A stretch of 64,000 bases of DNA, taken from positions 16,717,159-16,781,158 of the forward strand of contig CM032661.1 in the NCBI GenBank assembly GCA_019095985.1, written 5' to 3'. This document shows positions 1 to 11,546 of this stretch, in pieces. This DNA comes from Streblospio benedicti. Its lineage: Eukaryota > Annelida > Polychaeta > Spionida > Spionidae. The notes beneath the pieces were generated by a model. It was not told the DNA's origin. It ran no database searches and was given only the letters and a program-made list of their open reading frames with translations. The number at the start of each line of letters is the position of its first letter. Position 1 is the stretch's first letter. A program made the position numbers and the translations under genes.

Positions 1-25
1 ATCAAATTTTAACCCATTTCACTTC

Positions 26-172
26 GGGACTGTGCAATATTTACCAGGTAGGGCATATCGAAAAGCTTGTCTGAAAAAAGTTCTTGTCCCATGCTGATGT
101 GATTAAAAAAGCTGATGTCCATGACCTCTATTCATAAAAAAAAGTCTGTGTCCCATCCCATGAATATAAACT
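26..172 (-). mobile_element. Truncated copy of 341-bp TIR MITE (PIF/Harbinger-like)
   Basis: This is a third, diverged copy of the MITE found complete at 16407-16747 and 28540-28880. It opens with GGGACTGTGCAATATTTACC, which matches the family's terminal inverted repeat GGGACGGTGCAATATTTA with one change. It then follows the right half of the family in reverse orientation, including the runs around CTTGTCTGAAAAAAG and CATGACCTCTATTCATAAAAA. Similarity is lost near position 172, so the other half is missing. It lacks the GGGGGACC block found inside the full copies' inverted repeat. It is older or more degraded than the other two. Confidence 0.75.
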
Positions 173-987
173 TGACCTGTGAGATAAAAATTGAGTTAAT
201 GTTGAAAATCCGCAAAAGGAATTTAAATGGAGTCGGTATACAAGCAATATAATAGTAATCAGAGATGGTAGACAATTTAGGCCATTAAAACGTATTTTAT
301 TTTTACATGTGGGATCTATTGTGCTTACAAATAGTTTATCAACGAATTTGACTAAGACGGTTTACTATACTATACGTACATACCTCCTTTCTTCACAAAT
401 CATTTATCAATACAAAAAGTGTCACCTAAAGTGACAAACCATGTTTTACCATGTTAATAAAAGTTTTCTATCATCCTTTTGTTGAGTCACATTTATATAA
501 AAATCGCTAATATAAATGATTGTGAATCAACATACCATTTCTAATTGTAAGTAATTTCAAACATAATCTACAATAATAGAATTAAATAATAAATAATTAT
601 AACTTGACTGAACTGAATAATCGGGTCTCAATCCCCATAATTCCTTGTTTATTCCATTTATTCCCAAATGCTCTATTTGTGAGCTTTGAGTTGCTGAAGT
701 GATTTTCTTCGTGTCGTTTCATCTTTTCACCGTCACGTTCTCCATTTTCAGACCTATTAGATACATTTATATTGTGTGTACAAGTAAGACTGCGTATGAC
801 ATACATGTAATGTCCCCTGCGTTTGCAGATTGATTACATAGCAACGAGCAAATAACGTAATTCATTGCACCACTGGCTAAAAAACTAACTTCTATCGAAG
901 TGTGGTAGTTTAAATTGTATGTGTGTATGCCTGTATTTATGTATATCCTTGAACACACTACTATATTGCCACTTAATTCTAAAACAT
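173..987. other. AT-rich intergenic DNA, nothing recognised
   Basis: No splice-bounded coding pattern, RNA gene or repeat family was recognised here. The open reading frames present on either strand are short and have no recognisable composition. One reading frame that starts inside the next repeat runs through the right end of this stretch and is judged to be chance. Confidence 0.5.
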
Positions 988-1573
988 TGCCACATACATG
1001 TAGTGTGTGTATGGCTGTCACATATGACTGTGGGAGGAAGGTGATGGAGATGTATTTAATCTTTCCCAGAGCTATATAGTGCCGGGAGCTGGTGTGAGGG
1101 ATGTGGGACAGGAGAAAGAATGGGAAGGGAGGAGCATTTAATAAGTTCCAGATCTCATCCGTTTCAACCAGAGCAGCAGGAAGGGGATGCATTAATCATG
1201 GACATGTTTAGATGGGGATGGGGATGAGCAGGTTGGAAAGAGAAGAGGGGGTGGCGGTGGCGGTGGAAGGAAGGGTAGGGATGAGTGGGACAATTAATCT
1301 TCTCCGCACGTGTTTACCATGGGTAGCAGTAGCTGGGGAGGGATATTAGAGGGATCAATCATTGCCATATTTAGTACATTTAGTGTGTAAATGGCTGTGA
1401 CATATGACGCAGGGAGGACGGTGATGAAGGTGTATTTAATCTGTCAAAGACCTGTATACTGACGAGAACTGGTTCGAGGGATGTGGGACAGGAGGAAGGA
1501 TGGGGAGGGAGGAGCATTTATGTGTTCCGGATCTCATCTGTTTCAACCCGAGCAACGCCGGGTAAACAGCTAG
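988..1573 (+). mobile_element. Helitron-type 3' end with two diverged direct repeats
   Basis: Two copies of a roughly 190-210 bp sequence lie in the same orientation at about 988-1180 and 1360-1573. They share segments such as CACATATGAC, GAGGGATGTGGGACAGGA and GGAGCATTTA. The second copy ends with the hairpin CCCGAGCAACGCCGGG (1547-1562), seven bases, then CTAG (1570-1573) followed by T. A short GC-rich hairpin about ten bases before a terminal CTRR, with T next to it, is the diagnostic 3' end of Helitron rolling-circle transposons. The first copy has a decayed version of the same end. No 5' TC terminus and no Rep/helicase coding sequence was recognised, so this is a non-autonomous or truncated element. 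The 5' boundary is not known. Confidence 0.6.
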
Positions 1574-1574
1574 T

Positions 1575-4500
1575 GATAAATATAGGGCTACTGGTTGTTT
1601 TAATAACAGTTTGCAGTATTGCTTTTTTGTATGAATCCGTAAGAATTATATACATGTCCCTAATCAAAAAGGGTAATATCTATAAAAGCAAAATTCACCG
1701 AGTTCACCTCATTAATTTAAACAAAAGCAATTTGCTCTCACCATATACTGATAAAACAATTTTCATATAGTTCCAATATATTTATATATTTCGCATCTAC
1801 ATTTTGTATTTTAAAATTTCTATTTCATTGCAAATTTACTATAAATCAATGCACCTACCGAGATTAGATAGAGTAGCACTAACACATGTAACAAGGCTTT
1901 ATATCCCCCTGCATTTTATAACTTAATGATAAACTAGTCCATACACAGAATATGCGAATCAACGGTACTGATAATACATGGCATATATTTATTACGCTTA
2001 TTACATCATATTGAATAATTGAGGACAAGAAATGTTGATCTCATCGCACGCTGCAATAATGCAATTGCATCTTCAATTATTTATATTTTGTACTTGATTA
2101 ATATAATTATTGTAAAGCAAGATTTTTGATATTACAACTGAATTAATAATGCTAGATACTAAGCCAAAAGACATAACAAAATGCCATAATTGTTCACTAA
2201 AAGCAAACTGAGTAACAAACATTGTGTTTGTGGTATATAATTAGGAGTTCAGTAATCTATGTGAAGTTTGGCCAAAAAAAACGTGTTCTGGGGGTTAAGG
2301 GGTCTATATTTTTCAATACTGTTCTACCCACTTTCTTGAGAAATAAAACTATAATTATTTCCTTATGAGTTTACGGGAATTCGCTGGCTAAAATAGGCTA
2401 AAATCTCTAACAAATGATTGAAAGAAATTCAATGAAAGATATTTTATTTCAGTCAAAAAGCTGGATTATACATAGATAACTTTGTAAGGCGCATGCACAC
2501 GAGCACGTGCTTGGGCACATTGAGGTGACATTTAACGCAGATAAATGTATATCACGTTGAGTTGCTCAGCCAAATGATCTGTTACTTAAATATACAACTG
2601 GTCATGCATAACTAGACCCAACATAACAATTGCTAACCACTAACCATGTTTAATGCGTAGGATGGCCAAATTTGCTTATGTGTAAACTCTCGCGCGAGGT
2701 GGCGGGGGCGGGTGGTGGGTGGGGTGGGGGGGGGGGGGGTCTGACAACTGCATTTTTTTGTCGAAATAGAAGATGTGCTGATTTTAATAAGAGGAATCAT
2801 ACGCATGCAAAAGACTGGCGCTGCTTTAATAATTGTCAGTTCTTCTTTTCTGTATAAAATCGTAATCCGAATCCGAATGAATTGAATTGAATTGAAATGC
2901 TAAATCCACGGCAACTGTCCCTCTATCATTGGTGTATATTAGATTTGACACCAGACATGTTTTGCACTGATAATGCCCACATGAACGGGAGCGGCTGCCT
3001 CCAAGAGATAGACAGGCACAATTACAAACTCAAAATGCCATATCGTGGGTGTTCATGTACAGTATTGTACCATTGGCACATGATAAAGTAGGATTGGGGC
3101 TTAACTACAGAGGACCCTTCACAGGGTGCAGGGCCCATTGAGGGCCATAAAGTAGCAGTGTACGGCCGCCTGGGCTGTGAACCGACCACGTGTCTTCTTC
3201 AGAGTTATCAACCACAGTGGCCAATAGCCACATGAGTGCGGAAACGTGCTATTTTTGTGGGGATTGTGGCGATTCTGTGTAGAAAAAAAAACAAGTATGA
3301 ATGGGTGCTATAAAAGCTTAGCATTCATATAACACTGGTTGTCTTTTATTATTTATATCGCGTTAAGACTTGCCACTTTAGACATGTGATATTAATGTGA
3401 TATATGACTAGTGTGCATCCATATCAATAGCAGCAAATTAGTGTTTACAAGTGACTGATGCGGTGAGCTATGTATATTTTCACTGGCCTCCCTTTCTAGG
3501 CATGACAAGGAAAATGCATGCCATTGTCAGCTTTAAAAAAAATGAGGACGTCTTCGTGTTGACACCCTGGGTAATTTTGGTGGAAAGAGAAGAAAATCTA
3601 ATCTCAGCTTTTCCACGGAATGGCCTAATGCGGCAGTGGCACTAATCGCAAACCCACACAGACAATAGTCGTCTGCATTGTCACGCATGCGCCGTGGGGC
3701 TGGACTCGCCATGTTAGCATAGCTTGCGCGCAGGTCACATTAGGTGGTAATGTTGTTAGCACAGTTCACAGTTCTGGTAAGTAACCATATGCTCAAAAGG
3801 GAGATTAGATATTCATGAAGACTATGAATGTCACACTGTTTTTGTTCTGTCAAATCTATGCAAGTGGCCCTCGCCGGGTGGGTGACTGTGGACGGCGTGG
3901 GTAATCTTCTGGAAACTTAGCTCATCTAGAGCAGTCATAATGCCACTAGATGATGTGCCAATGTGTGTGTGGGGGGGGGGGGTCTGCGTGCTACTAAGAG
4001 ACTAGAGTCTGTAAATTATCCAACTACATCGAATGGTCATTGCGGGACACCAACTCATGACGCCGTTCGTCGTGTGGCACAATACCTATGGGCGACATTA
4101 AACCAAGGGAAACGACATGTATAAGGTGCGCCTCTAGACGCCAAAAAGTGTGTAAAACATGACAGCTGTCCATTTTAGGTATATGTATACACGCATGCAG
4201 CTTTCACTGCACTCCTCTTATCCTAGATTACCCTGATTACTTCCAAGTTTCTAATCTCCATTACGCTTCCAATCTGTCAATGTGCTAATTACTTAACTCA
4301 CAGGGGGGCTTCACTGTTGATTACACGTCGCCAGTGAATCTAATCTGACGAGTTATCACCGCATGCTCATTAGCGGCACCATGACGTAAAACGTGTATGC
4401 TGGCTGAAGCACAGTACACAACTGACAGTACGGATTGCCTATTGTCTCCCTACTGCCAAAATTAAGGAGGCTGCGAGGATTAATGCATTCCAATGCGGCA

Positions 4501-5840
4501 AAGGTGATTCGAAAGTACTTTTTAGGTAGTACGGAAACAATAGTGGAAGTCCGTCACGCTTAACTTTCCCTACGGTAAACTCAACGGTTGTCTTACCATA
4601 CATGTAGGTAGACAGGATAGAAACAGTACGGAGCCTGTACATCAAACCATACGTTATTTCCTGGCGTAATCAACCAGCCATGCTAAATAATTACCGCCGG
4701 CTGTCCCCTATAATACAGCTAGAAGCCGTTCTGATTGGGTCCCACCATGGTTAGATATCAATGTCAAAGAGCATTGAAAAAAAGCTTTTGAACGATTGCT
4801 ATTGTTATGAGTGTTTATAGGTTTGTGGGGTTTATGTTTTTTTCTAACTTTTTTGTAACTGTTCCAAACATAGTCTTCCAAATCAATTAATCACTTTGAC
4901 AGTGAGCAAGTATTACACGTACTACAAAGTAACCGGCACAAGGCAATATGTGTTGTCCATCTTAAAAGTTGTAGATTTTTGGCTGTAAACATTTTACAGT
5001 AGTGCCACAATGGAATTTTTAGGTTGACTATGCGAAGAACGTTATATTATTTGGAGTAGTAAAAAGTGACATTCTCTCTGAGGGTCATCAGTACAATCAC
5101 AAACACAATGCGCCCGTCAGGTTCGTTTTAGAATAGTGGTTAAGAATGGACATCCTGTACAAGAAGGGCTGACCCACAGAAGAATGGTTTCAGCACGCCC
5201 ATAAGATATATATCTAGATATAAAAACCCAGGGTGAATGTAACCTCGTGCGCCTTTTAAGGGGTTCCAATTCCACCAATTAAATGCCATGCATACAACCA
5301 CGTGCGTCGACGAGGTACAACTTCGCCGAGAAAGGCTTGGATTACTTGCGTGCTAGTGGCGTATCACACTATGATTATCTCAGGTGGGAGTTGTTGGATT
5401 ACACCGTGCTTAATATAACATGTTTGGTATAACAGAGTTTATTCTCTTCTAACATTTCATTTGTCTAATACGGTGGAAATCGCCGAATTTTATTTCGTAA
5501 TGGTAAGCGACCATATTTCTGCTGAGATGATCAATGCCAATGTTTACTAGTATGTTCAAGTCAAAAGTTTATTTGTATAACTTCTAAAAATTAAACCTAC
5601 TTCCTTGTTTTGTATGATTTTAATGCGTCATTTTTATTGGGTTTGCAAGCGACAGTGCCATTGTTTTTATGTGTGAAAATATCTTTACAAGGCATTGCAA
5701 TTGTGTAAGGTTAAACCCAATGTCATTTGGTGAATGTTTAATTTGTTAATCAGGAAGTAAAGTAAGCATTACATGTGTGCAGACGTGTTCACACTTACAT
5801 AAACTAAAACATAAACATAATTAACCATAATCAGTACATT
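1575..5840. other. Intergenic DNA, no gene recognised
   Basis: No coding exon could be supported. A G-rich tract at about 2690-2740 could form a quadruplex, and another run of Gs lies at about 3969. A cluster of TAATC/GATTA sites lies at 4225-4350 (listed separately). Upstream exons of the EGF-repeat receptor, including its signal peptide, must lie somewhere before 6396. None was identified here, so they may lie outside the window. Confidence 0.4.
4225..4350. promoter_or_regulatory. Cluster of GATTA/TAATC homeodomain-type sites
   Basis: Within about 125 bases there are at least six GATTA, TAATC or TAATTA cores. Examples are TAGATTACCC, CTGATTAC, CTAATCTCC, CTAATTAC, TTGATTAC and CTAATCTGA. 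K50 homeodomains such as Otx, Pitx and Goosecoid bind TAATCC/TAATCT-type cores. A chance cluster in AT-rich DNA is possible, and no target gene is evident, so this is a weak regulatory inference. Confidence 0.2.
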
Positions 5841-6395
5841 AGGGGTCCGTTAGGACCCCAGTGGTATACTTTTTTGATATATTTTCATCCGCATGGTATT
5901 TCTTCTTTTCCTTTTAAGTAGTTGTCACCCTATATCTTGTCTTTATCAGTACCCACGATTATTTGATTTGGTCAAATATTAGGATATATATAAAAATATT
6001 TGCTAAGGGTCCATATAGATCCCACACCCGTTGAGAACAGAAAATGCAGGGTGCACTAGAATTCCTTTGGATTGAAGGCCTTTGAAGTCGTGAGCTCACA
6101 TCTTGCCATTATCAAGAATGAAAATTAATTTCTTTGGTTATACATAAGGACCTATACGAAAGCAATTTTATTGGGGTCCACATGGACCCAGAGAAAGTGA
6201 ATACAGAAATCACAAAGTTATTCGATAATTTGACCTAATAAAATATCATATTATATGTATATAATAAAAACATAACTCTGTATTTGTTATTTTTATCTGA
6301 CACAGACATGATTAACATATGAATGTATTTGTATCACAGAAAGATCATAAATTGAAAAGAAAATTACATCAAATGATCGGGGTCCACATGTCCAG
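5841..6395. repeat. Series of GGGTCC...GGACCC palindromes
   Basis: Four related palindromic or near-palindromic blocks occur at 5842-5860, 6007-6024, 6172-6190 and 6379-6394. The first has seven-base arms GGGGTCC and GGACCCC. The third has GGGTCC and GGACCC arms around ACAT. The second and fourth are imperfect. The first three are about 165 bases apart. The fourth overlaps the proposed splice acceptor of the EGF-repeat exon. They could be remains of a palindrome-bearing transposon end or a local duplication. The family was not recognised. Confidence 0.5.
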
Positions 6396-7262
6396 ATAAT
6401 TGTGATGGAGAATGCAACAAATACTCAGGATATTGTCCAAAATGCAAAAGTGGCTATTATGGGGATGAGTGTACCATGTTATGCGATGCAAGATGCGAAA
6501 GATCGTGTAACCAAACTGATGGAAAATATGAAACCTGCAAGGATGGTTTCCACGGTGTAGACTGTGACATCTGTCTTTCAAACTGCGATGAAAAGTGTCA
6601 TAATACCAGTGGGCTCTGTACCAAGTGCAAGAAAGGCTTTTACAGTTTTGGTTGCAGATTCCCGTGCCCTCTAAACTGCAATGGTGCATGCGACATTATA
6701 ACGGGTGCCTGCCAGCATTGTATAGACGGGTTTTACATGTATGGGGTGGCTTCATGCAGCAAGCCGTGCCCTGTCATGTGTGACGGGCCCTGTAATATAT
6801 CCACGGGGGAGTGTCATCAGTGCCAAAGTAGATATTTTGGCGACGTTTGCAATATGACTTGTAATAACTGTGCACATGCATGTGATAAGATGAACGGAAC
6901 GGGTTTAGGTGGATGTGTGGATGGATACTTTGGGCCCCTCTGCAAAGACGACTGTCCTGACCACTGTCCAAATTGTTCACGGAATAGTGGGTCGTGCGAT
7001 AATGGCTGCGTTGCCGGATATTTTAGACGACTGTGTGAGGAGTCGTGTCCTGGTGGCTGTCTGTGGCTCCTGTGACCAGGAGAACGGAGTGTGTGACCGC
7101 TGTGTTGAAGGCAAGACCGGCATCAATTGTGATCGAGGTTTGTTATGATAAGTTATCTGCGTTTACAATATAATGTAAGTACCTGATTTGTTCAGAATGT
7201 ATTTCATTATTTTTTGAATTACTACAAAAAACATCACAGCAGATCACAGCAGATCTGCTGCT

Positions 7263-7347
<85 letters not shown>

Positions 7348-8129
7348 GCTGTTGTTAAAACAATGGTGTGTGGAATTGCGGTTAGACATTTTTCCAAAGT
7401 TGTTGTCTCAGTAGACTCTTAAAGACTTGTATCGAGCAAGAATCCAGTTCTGTGGGACCAGGGAATTATTGAGCCTGTCAGCCTAGTATGATGGTCATAT
7501 ACAGGACACTGCATTCTACTTAAACTTACTTATTTAGTTGTAAGCTTTTTTTTATATTTTAGGTGTGCTGTTCAACTCACTACCAAAGATATCTTGCTCT
7601 ATTTTAGATTCCAACAAGATCGTAGCAGCATCAGCTTCTGGTAGTTTGGCTTTTCTTTGTGTGATGGCTGTGGCAGTGTTTCTGTGCAGAAAATACTCGG
7701 TACGTCACCAGAAGAACCGCAAAAGAGCAAATAGACCAGAACCAGTTGAAGACGGAAAGACCGTTTGCAATGGTCGAACTGTAACTGATGAATGTGGATA
7801 TGATATACCCTTCCAGGTATCGGAAGACCATGAGAAAACAGTGTCGAATACCCCTGAGCATGACAGTTCAACACGGATCATCACTAGAGCAAAGAGAGAT
7901 TAGCTTAGCTGGTGACCATGGATATGAAATACCCAGTAATGTATATGAAGAACCTACAAATTATATCACATTGAATACGATTGACCCCCATTCAACACCC
8001 AAACATGAATCAAGCCAAGAAAACAAGGCTTGCAATGCAACTGACGAAAGTGGGTATGAGATACCAGTAAATGTATATGAGAACATCACTAAATATAGTC
8101 AACATCACAACAGGCATTGTTGTACTTGA
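6396..8129 (+). CDS. Multi-EGF-like transmembrane receptor (MEGF/SREC-like), 3' part, two frame breaks
   Basis: Two exons are read, 6396-7137 and 7608-8129, joined in phase 1 (TTTTAG acceptor). The first exon also opens in phase 1 after CATGTCCAG. It encodes about seven laminin/EGF-like modules rich in Cys and Gly (for example GYYGDEC, GFHGVDC, RYFGDVC, GYFGPLC), the pattern of MEGF10/SREC-type extracellular regions. The second exon gives a membrane span (residues like SGSLAFLCVMAVAVFLC), a basic stop-transfer (RKYSVRHQKNRKR), then a cytoplasmic tail. The tail carries three GY(D/E)IP motifs, two of them followed by NVYE, which are candidate phosphotyrosine docking sites. Upstream exons and signal peptide were not found. 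The frame slips by one base near 7060 and again near 7870-7905. Neither site is a homopolymer, so this may be a decaying paralogue rather than assembly error. An alternative is the ectodomain-plus-tail end of a receptor tyrosine phosphatase-type gene. No phosphatase domain follows. Confidence 0.75.
7250..7354. repeat. (CTG)n microsatellite in an intron
   Basis: A nearly perfect CTG run of about 30 units with one CTA interruption near 7336 lies in the intron between the EGF-repeat exon and the transmembrane exon. The poly-Leu and poly-Ala reading frames it creates are artefacts of the repeat. CAG direction is on the minus strand. Confidence 0.95.
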
Positions 8130-8150
8130 CTAAGCTTAATATGTTTTTAA

Positions 8151-8156
8151 AATAAA
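8151..8156 (+). terminator. Polyadenylation signal AATAAA
   Basis: A canonical AATAAA lies 22 bases after the stop codon of the EGF-repeat receptor (TGA at 8127-8129). It would give a very short 3' untranslated region. This supports the second reading frame of the tail as the real C-terminus. Confidence 0.5.
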
Positions 8157-9041
8157 TGGCATGAACTGAACATTGTAAGTAATTGCCGAGTGCAGGGCAG
8201 CCATGCAATAACTTCAACGCCAAGTGTAACAAATAGACGTAATGGATATTCACCTGAGTCATCATGAGAAAATAGAGCTATCCTACCGCCATGCATATTG
8301 GGCAGAGTTCAAAACTCATCACCAAGCCATGTACAGAAATCAAGTCGTAAGACACATAGTAAAATGATGCTGAATATGTCATTTTCCCCTCAAATGTTTT
8401 ATCACCTGAAAGGATGGCTAGAATGGACAAAGTAGAGTCGATCAGAAACAAGGCAACTGCATCAACAGATGTGAGTTATGGAACATAAGGAGGATCATTG
8501 AAAAAATTAACAGTGAAAGAATTATTTTGTGTGTAAGTAAAGAGAGTACGCAGATAAAGAGGAAGTTGACATTTTTGAGATTTTGACCTTGGATTCTATG
8601 AGATTATGTAATACAAAATAGCATTTAAAGATACGTGTACGTATTGTAGGATATCAATAGAAAAAAAGATTATTACATAATGCATTCAATATTCTATTAG
8701 ATTTATTTGCTTTATTTTTTTGAAAATAAATGCTATGATCATGACAGTCTCCTACTGTATTTTATTTTAGACACTTGTTTGTTCTATTAGGCAAAGTCAT
8801 TTTGTTTGCGTGACACATTGTTTGTTTTATGCTGGACCTAACAGTGTAAACATTTCAATTGAGACACAAAACTTTACATCCCTCTTTAAGTGCTATGTTG
8901 TACACATGACAGTAATTTCCACTCAAAATGGGCTATTACAAAGTGCACAATTGGTACCAGGGATTTTGGGTATTGGATACTAGTATTGAAGGAGCTTAAT
9001 GTACAGAACAAAGAGGGGGGGGGCAAAACATTTTGCGCTAT
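8157..9041. other. Intergenic DNA, nothing recognised
   Basis: AT-rich sequence follows the polyadenylation signal of the EGF-repeat receptor. No coding pattern, RNA gene or repeat family was recognised. Confidence 0.45.
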
Positions 9042-9130
9042 AACACCCACCATCAAACCAGACCGACAAACGAACCCATGACCTTCTGGTCACGAATCCA
9101 ATTCCCTATCCATTCGGCCACGTAAACACA
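9042..9130 (-). repeat. tRNA-derived SINE, truncated copy
   Basis: Read on the minus strand, a tRNA-like head contains an A-box-like GTGGCCGAATGGATAGGG and a B-box-like region GGTCATGGGTTCGTTTG. It is followed by GGTCTGGTTTGATGGTGGGTG. The same order, including GTGACCAGAAGGTC, occurs in the copy at 15270-15441, so this is a dispersed family. This copy breaks off soon after GGTGGGTGTT and lacks the rest of the body. Confidence 0.65.
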
Positions 9131-11546
9131 TACTAAGGTCATGGTAACATGCGGTAGGATACACAGATCTCAATTATCTCGGGCAGATACACACAATTTT
9201 AAATAGGCAAATCAGGCGAAAAGGGAGGGATCATCAAAAAAATCACGAAAAATGAAGGGTGGGGGGGGGAAAGAAGAAACATAGCTAGATAACCTCAAAT
9301 AACTTTGTAACGCTCTTCTCTCTTTTCCTCTGCATTATCAACCACAGGGCCTCACCCCTACATAGAATAGCCTAGTATCGACGTGGACTTAATAATAAGC
9401 ATCATATCTAAAACCTACGAATATTTTTGGTGGTGAATGCTATAATTGTTCTCTAATACATGTATAGTCATCAGTTGCTAACCTGACGGTTGCTCCCTTT
9501 AAAACTACCTTTTATATATAGAATTCAAGACAATACATTTAGTATAACAGATTTTACTTTTCGGCACAGAATATTTTAAAGTGGCCCCCTATAATTGTCC
9601 CCAATACATGTAGTCATCAGTTGCTAAATCCGGAGGAGGGGCAGCCCCATTATTAGTGTTGCCGCCCTATATCATCACACTGGGGCCGGGAAGCTTTCAA
9701 TCGTACACATTACCTTTGACAACTCAACGACTGGCCATCCTTGTGTGGTGAGATGACGTTGGTGGCAAGGCTATTGTCATATATTATATTATATCTACAC
9801 TGTGCATGTTCAGTTTGTCAGGTGATTTCTGGTTGATGCAATGTAAATAAAAGTTAATTTGGGGTGCAGTCGCCAGCCACGAGTCGTATGTATGTATGAC
9901 CACGGCCTTGTATTTCAAACCTGAATATACCAGTGTACTTTTAAAGTAAATATGGTATATAATTGTCTTTTTATTACTTTAAAATTGTGCCATTCTCTGA
10001 TAATGAAATATGGGATAATATATAAATTAAAATGTTGCATTTCTGTTCGATTTTACGGGGTCCAATTCAATACTAGCCATGCACTAGGTTAACGTGACAA
10101 ATTCACCATCATTTTACTTTACGCCCTATAAACTTGATTTTTGTTTGGTTTTGCGATGAGATTTGAACTCCATCCAACATGCATGCTGATAGACAATCCA
10201 ACTTAAAAAACAAATTTATGTAGTTGTAGGATTTGACCCACCCAATGACTATTCAATTTGGTGTGTTTCTTTGACATAATTATGTCAATTATCAAGATTA
10301 TCAATAAGAAAGCGAGAAGCTTTGAAAACGTATTATTCATACAGTGGAACTTTGAATTATGACCACTGCTATAAAGAGACTAAAATAAGACGTTTCCTCA
10401 AAACCTCTATCAAGGATAATATATCCTTGCCTCTATTGAGAACACTTTCTATTAAAAAAAAACAGTGATCAATCATGGTCAATACTGGAATCAAATAGTT
10501 ATAACCAAATAGGTCGATTCATAGCTTTTTATTTTCTATAAGCAATGATTAATGTATTTCTTTTGATGAGCCCAGTTTAATTGATTTTATTTGGAAAAGC
10601 TTAACTCAAAATGTTTCCTTAATAGCTGTCCTGTTGTTGTAAATAGGGACAGGATAGAATTTATCATTCGTTTTCATGAAATTTCATTGGTCATCATGGT
10701 CCAGAAGTATCTGATAACCCGGAGAAGGTAATCACCCCTCTTTGAAGAGGGGGTGATACTATTGATAACCAACCAGTACGAAGCCAGCATTGGGGTTAAA
10801 GGAACAATAGTTATGGTGGTTGTAACAGAATCTCCTATGTAAGCACCAGTATCCGCTGTAACTGATAAAGTGGGAGATCAAACAGACAATAATATACCGG
10901 TATGTATTATATAAATATCACTATCATACATACTATTCTTATCGGTTTCAGTAAAGAAAGGGTAATGAAAAAGTAATTATTTTTATCAGTAATTTTTGTT
11001 CATTATCATTATATTACTATTATTTTACGTTACAGAATTTTTCATTATATTATCATTATCATTACCCATTTTTCCATCATAATAATTGACCTTATTATTA
11101 TCATTTGTAATGGACCCAACCATGCTAGTAGGATAGCTGTATTTTCTCATGCCTTACTTTATACTCAAGCATTTATAAGAATAATGTTTTATGTGTTTGG
11201 CGTGATCAATGGTTTTAGTTTTTTGTGATGATTTATTACATTGAAGATCAAGAGGAAGACCAGGAGGTTCTTTGTTTGTTTAGTCGTGTAAAATGCATTA
11301 TGCATTCGTCTTTTTTTCTTAATGAATATATTCCCAGGGCTTGGTATCTTTGCGAGGGTCTTCATAAATTGGGATTGTAAAAAAGAAAGGGAAGTAGCAT
11401 TGTACACCCAGGCTATAATTTTCCATCATACATGTGTATTAAGCGCCCTTTTGCATAACAAGAGACTACTATTCGTGCATATTTATTACAGAACAAAGAG
11501 TTACAATCATCAATTTACAAGAGTGTAGTGATGGGTAAAGTCATAA
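9131..11546. other. Intergenic DNA with one short direct duplication
   Basis: A roughly 45-base segment (TATAATTGT ... AATACATGTA ... GTCATCAGTTGCTAA) occurs at about 9440-9485 and again at about 9590-9630. Otherwise the stretch is AT-rich with no supported gene. TTATCATTA-type runs around 10990-11110 are low complexity. Confidence 0.45.

Noticed and set aside
767-1192. 141-codon minus-strand open frame
   Set aside because: It runs through one unit of the direct repeat near the Helitron end and shows no domain, signal peptide or splice context.
7214-7414. Poly-Leu and poly-Ala frames in the CTG repeat
   Set aside because: The repeat lies in an intron with clear phase-1 splice sites on each side.
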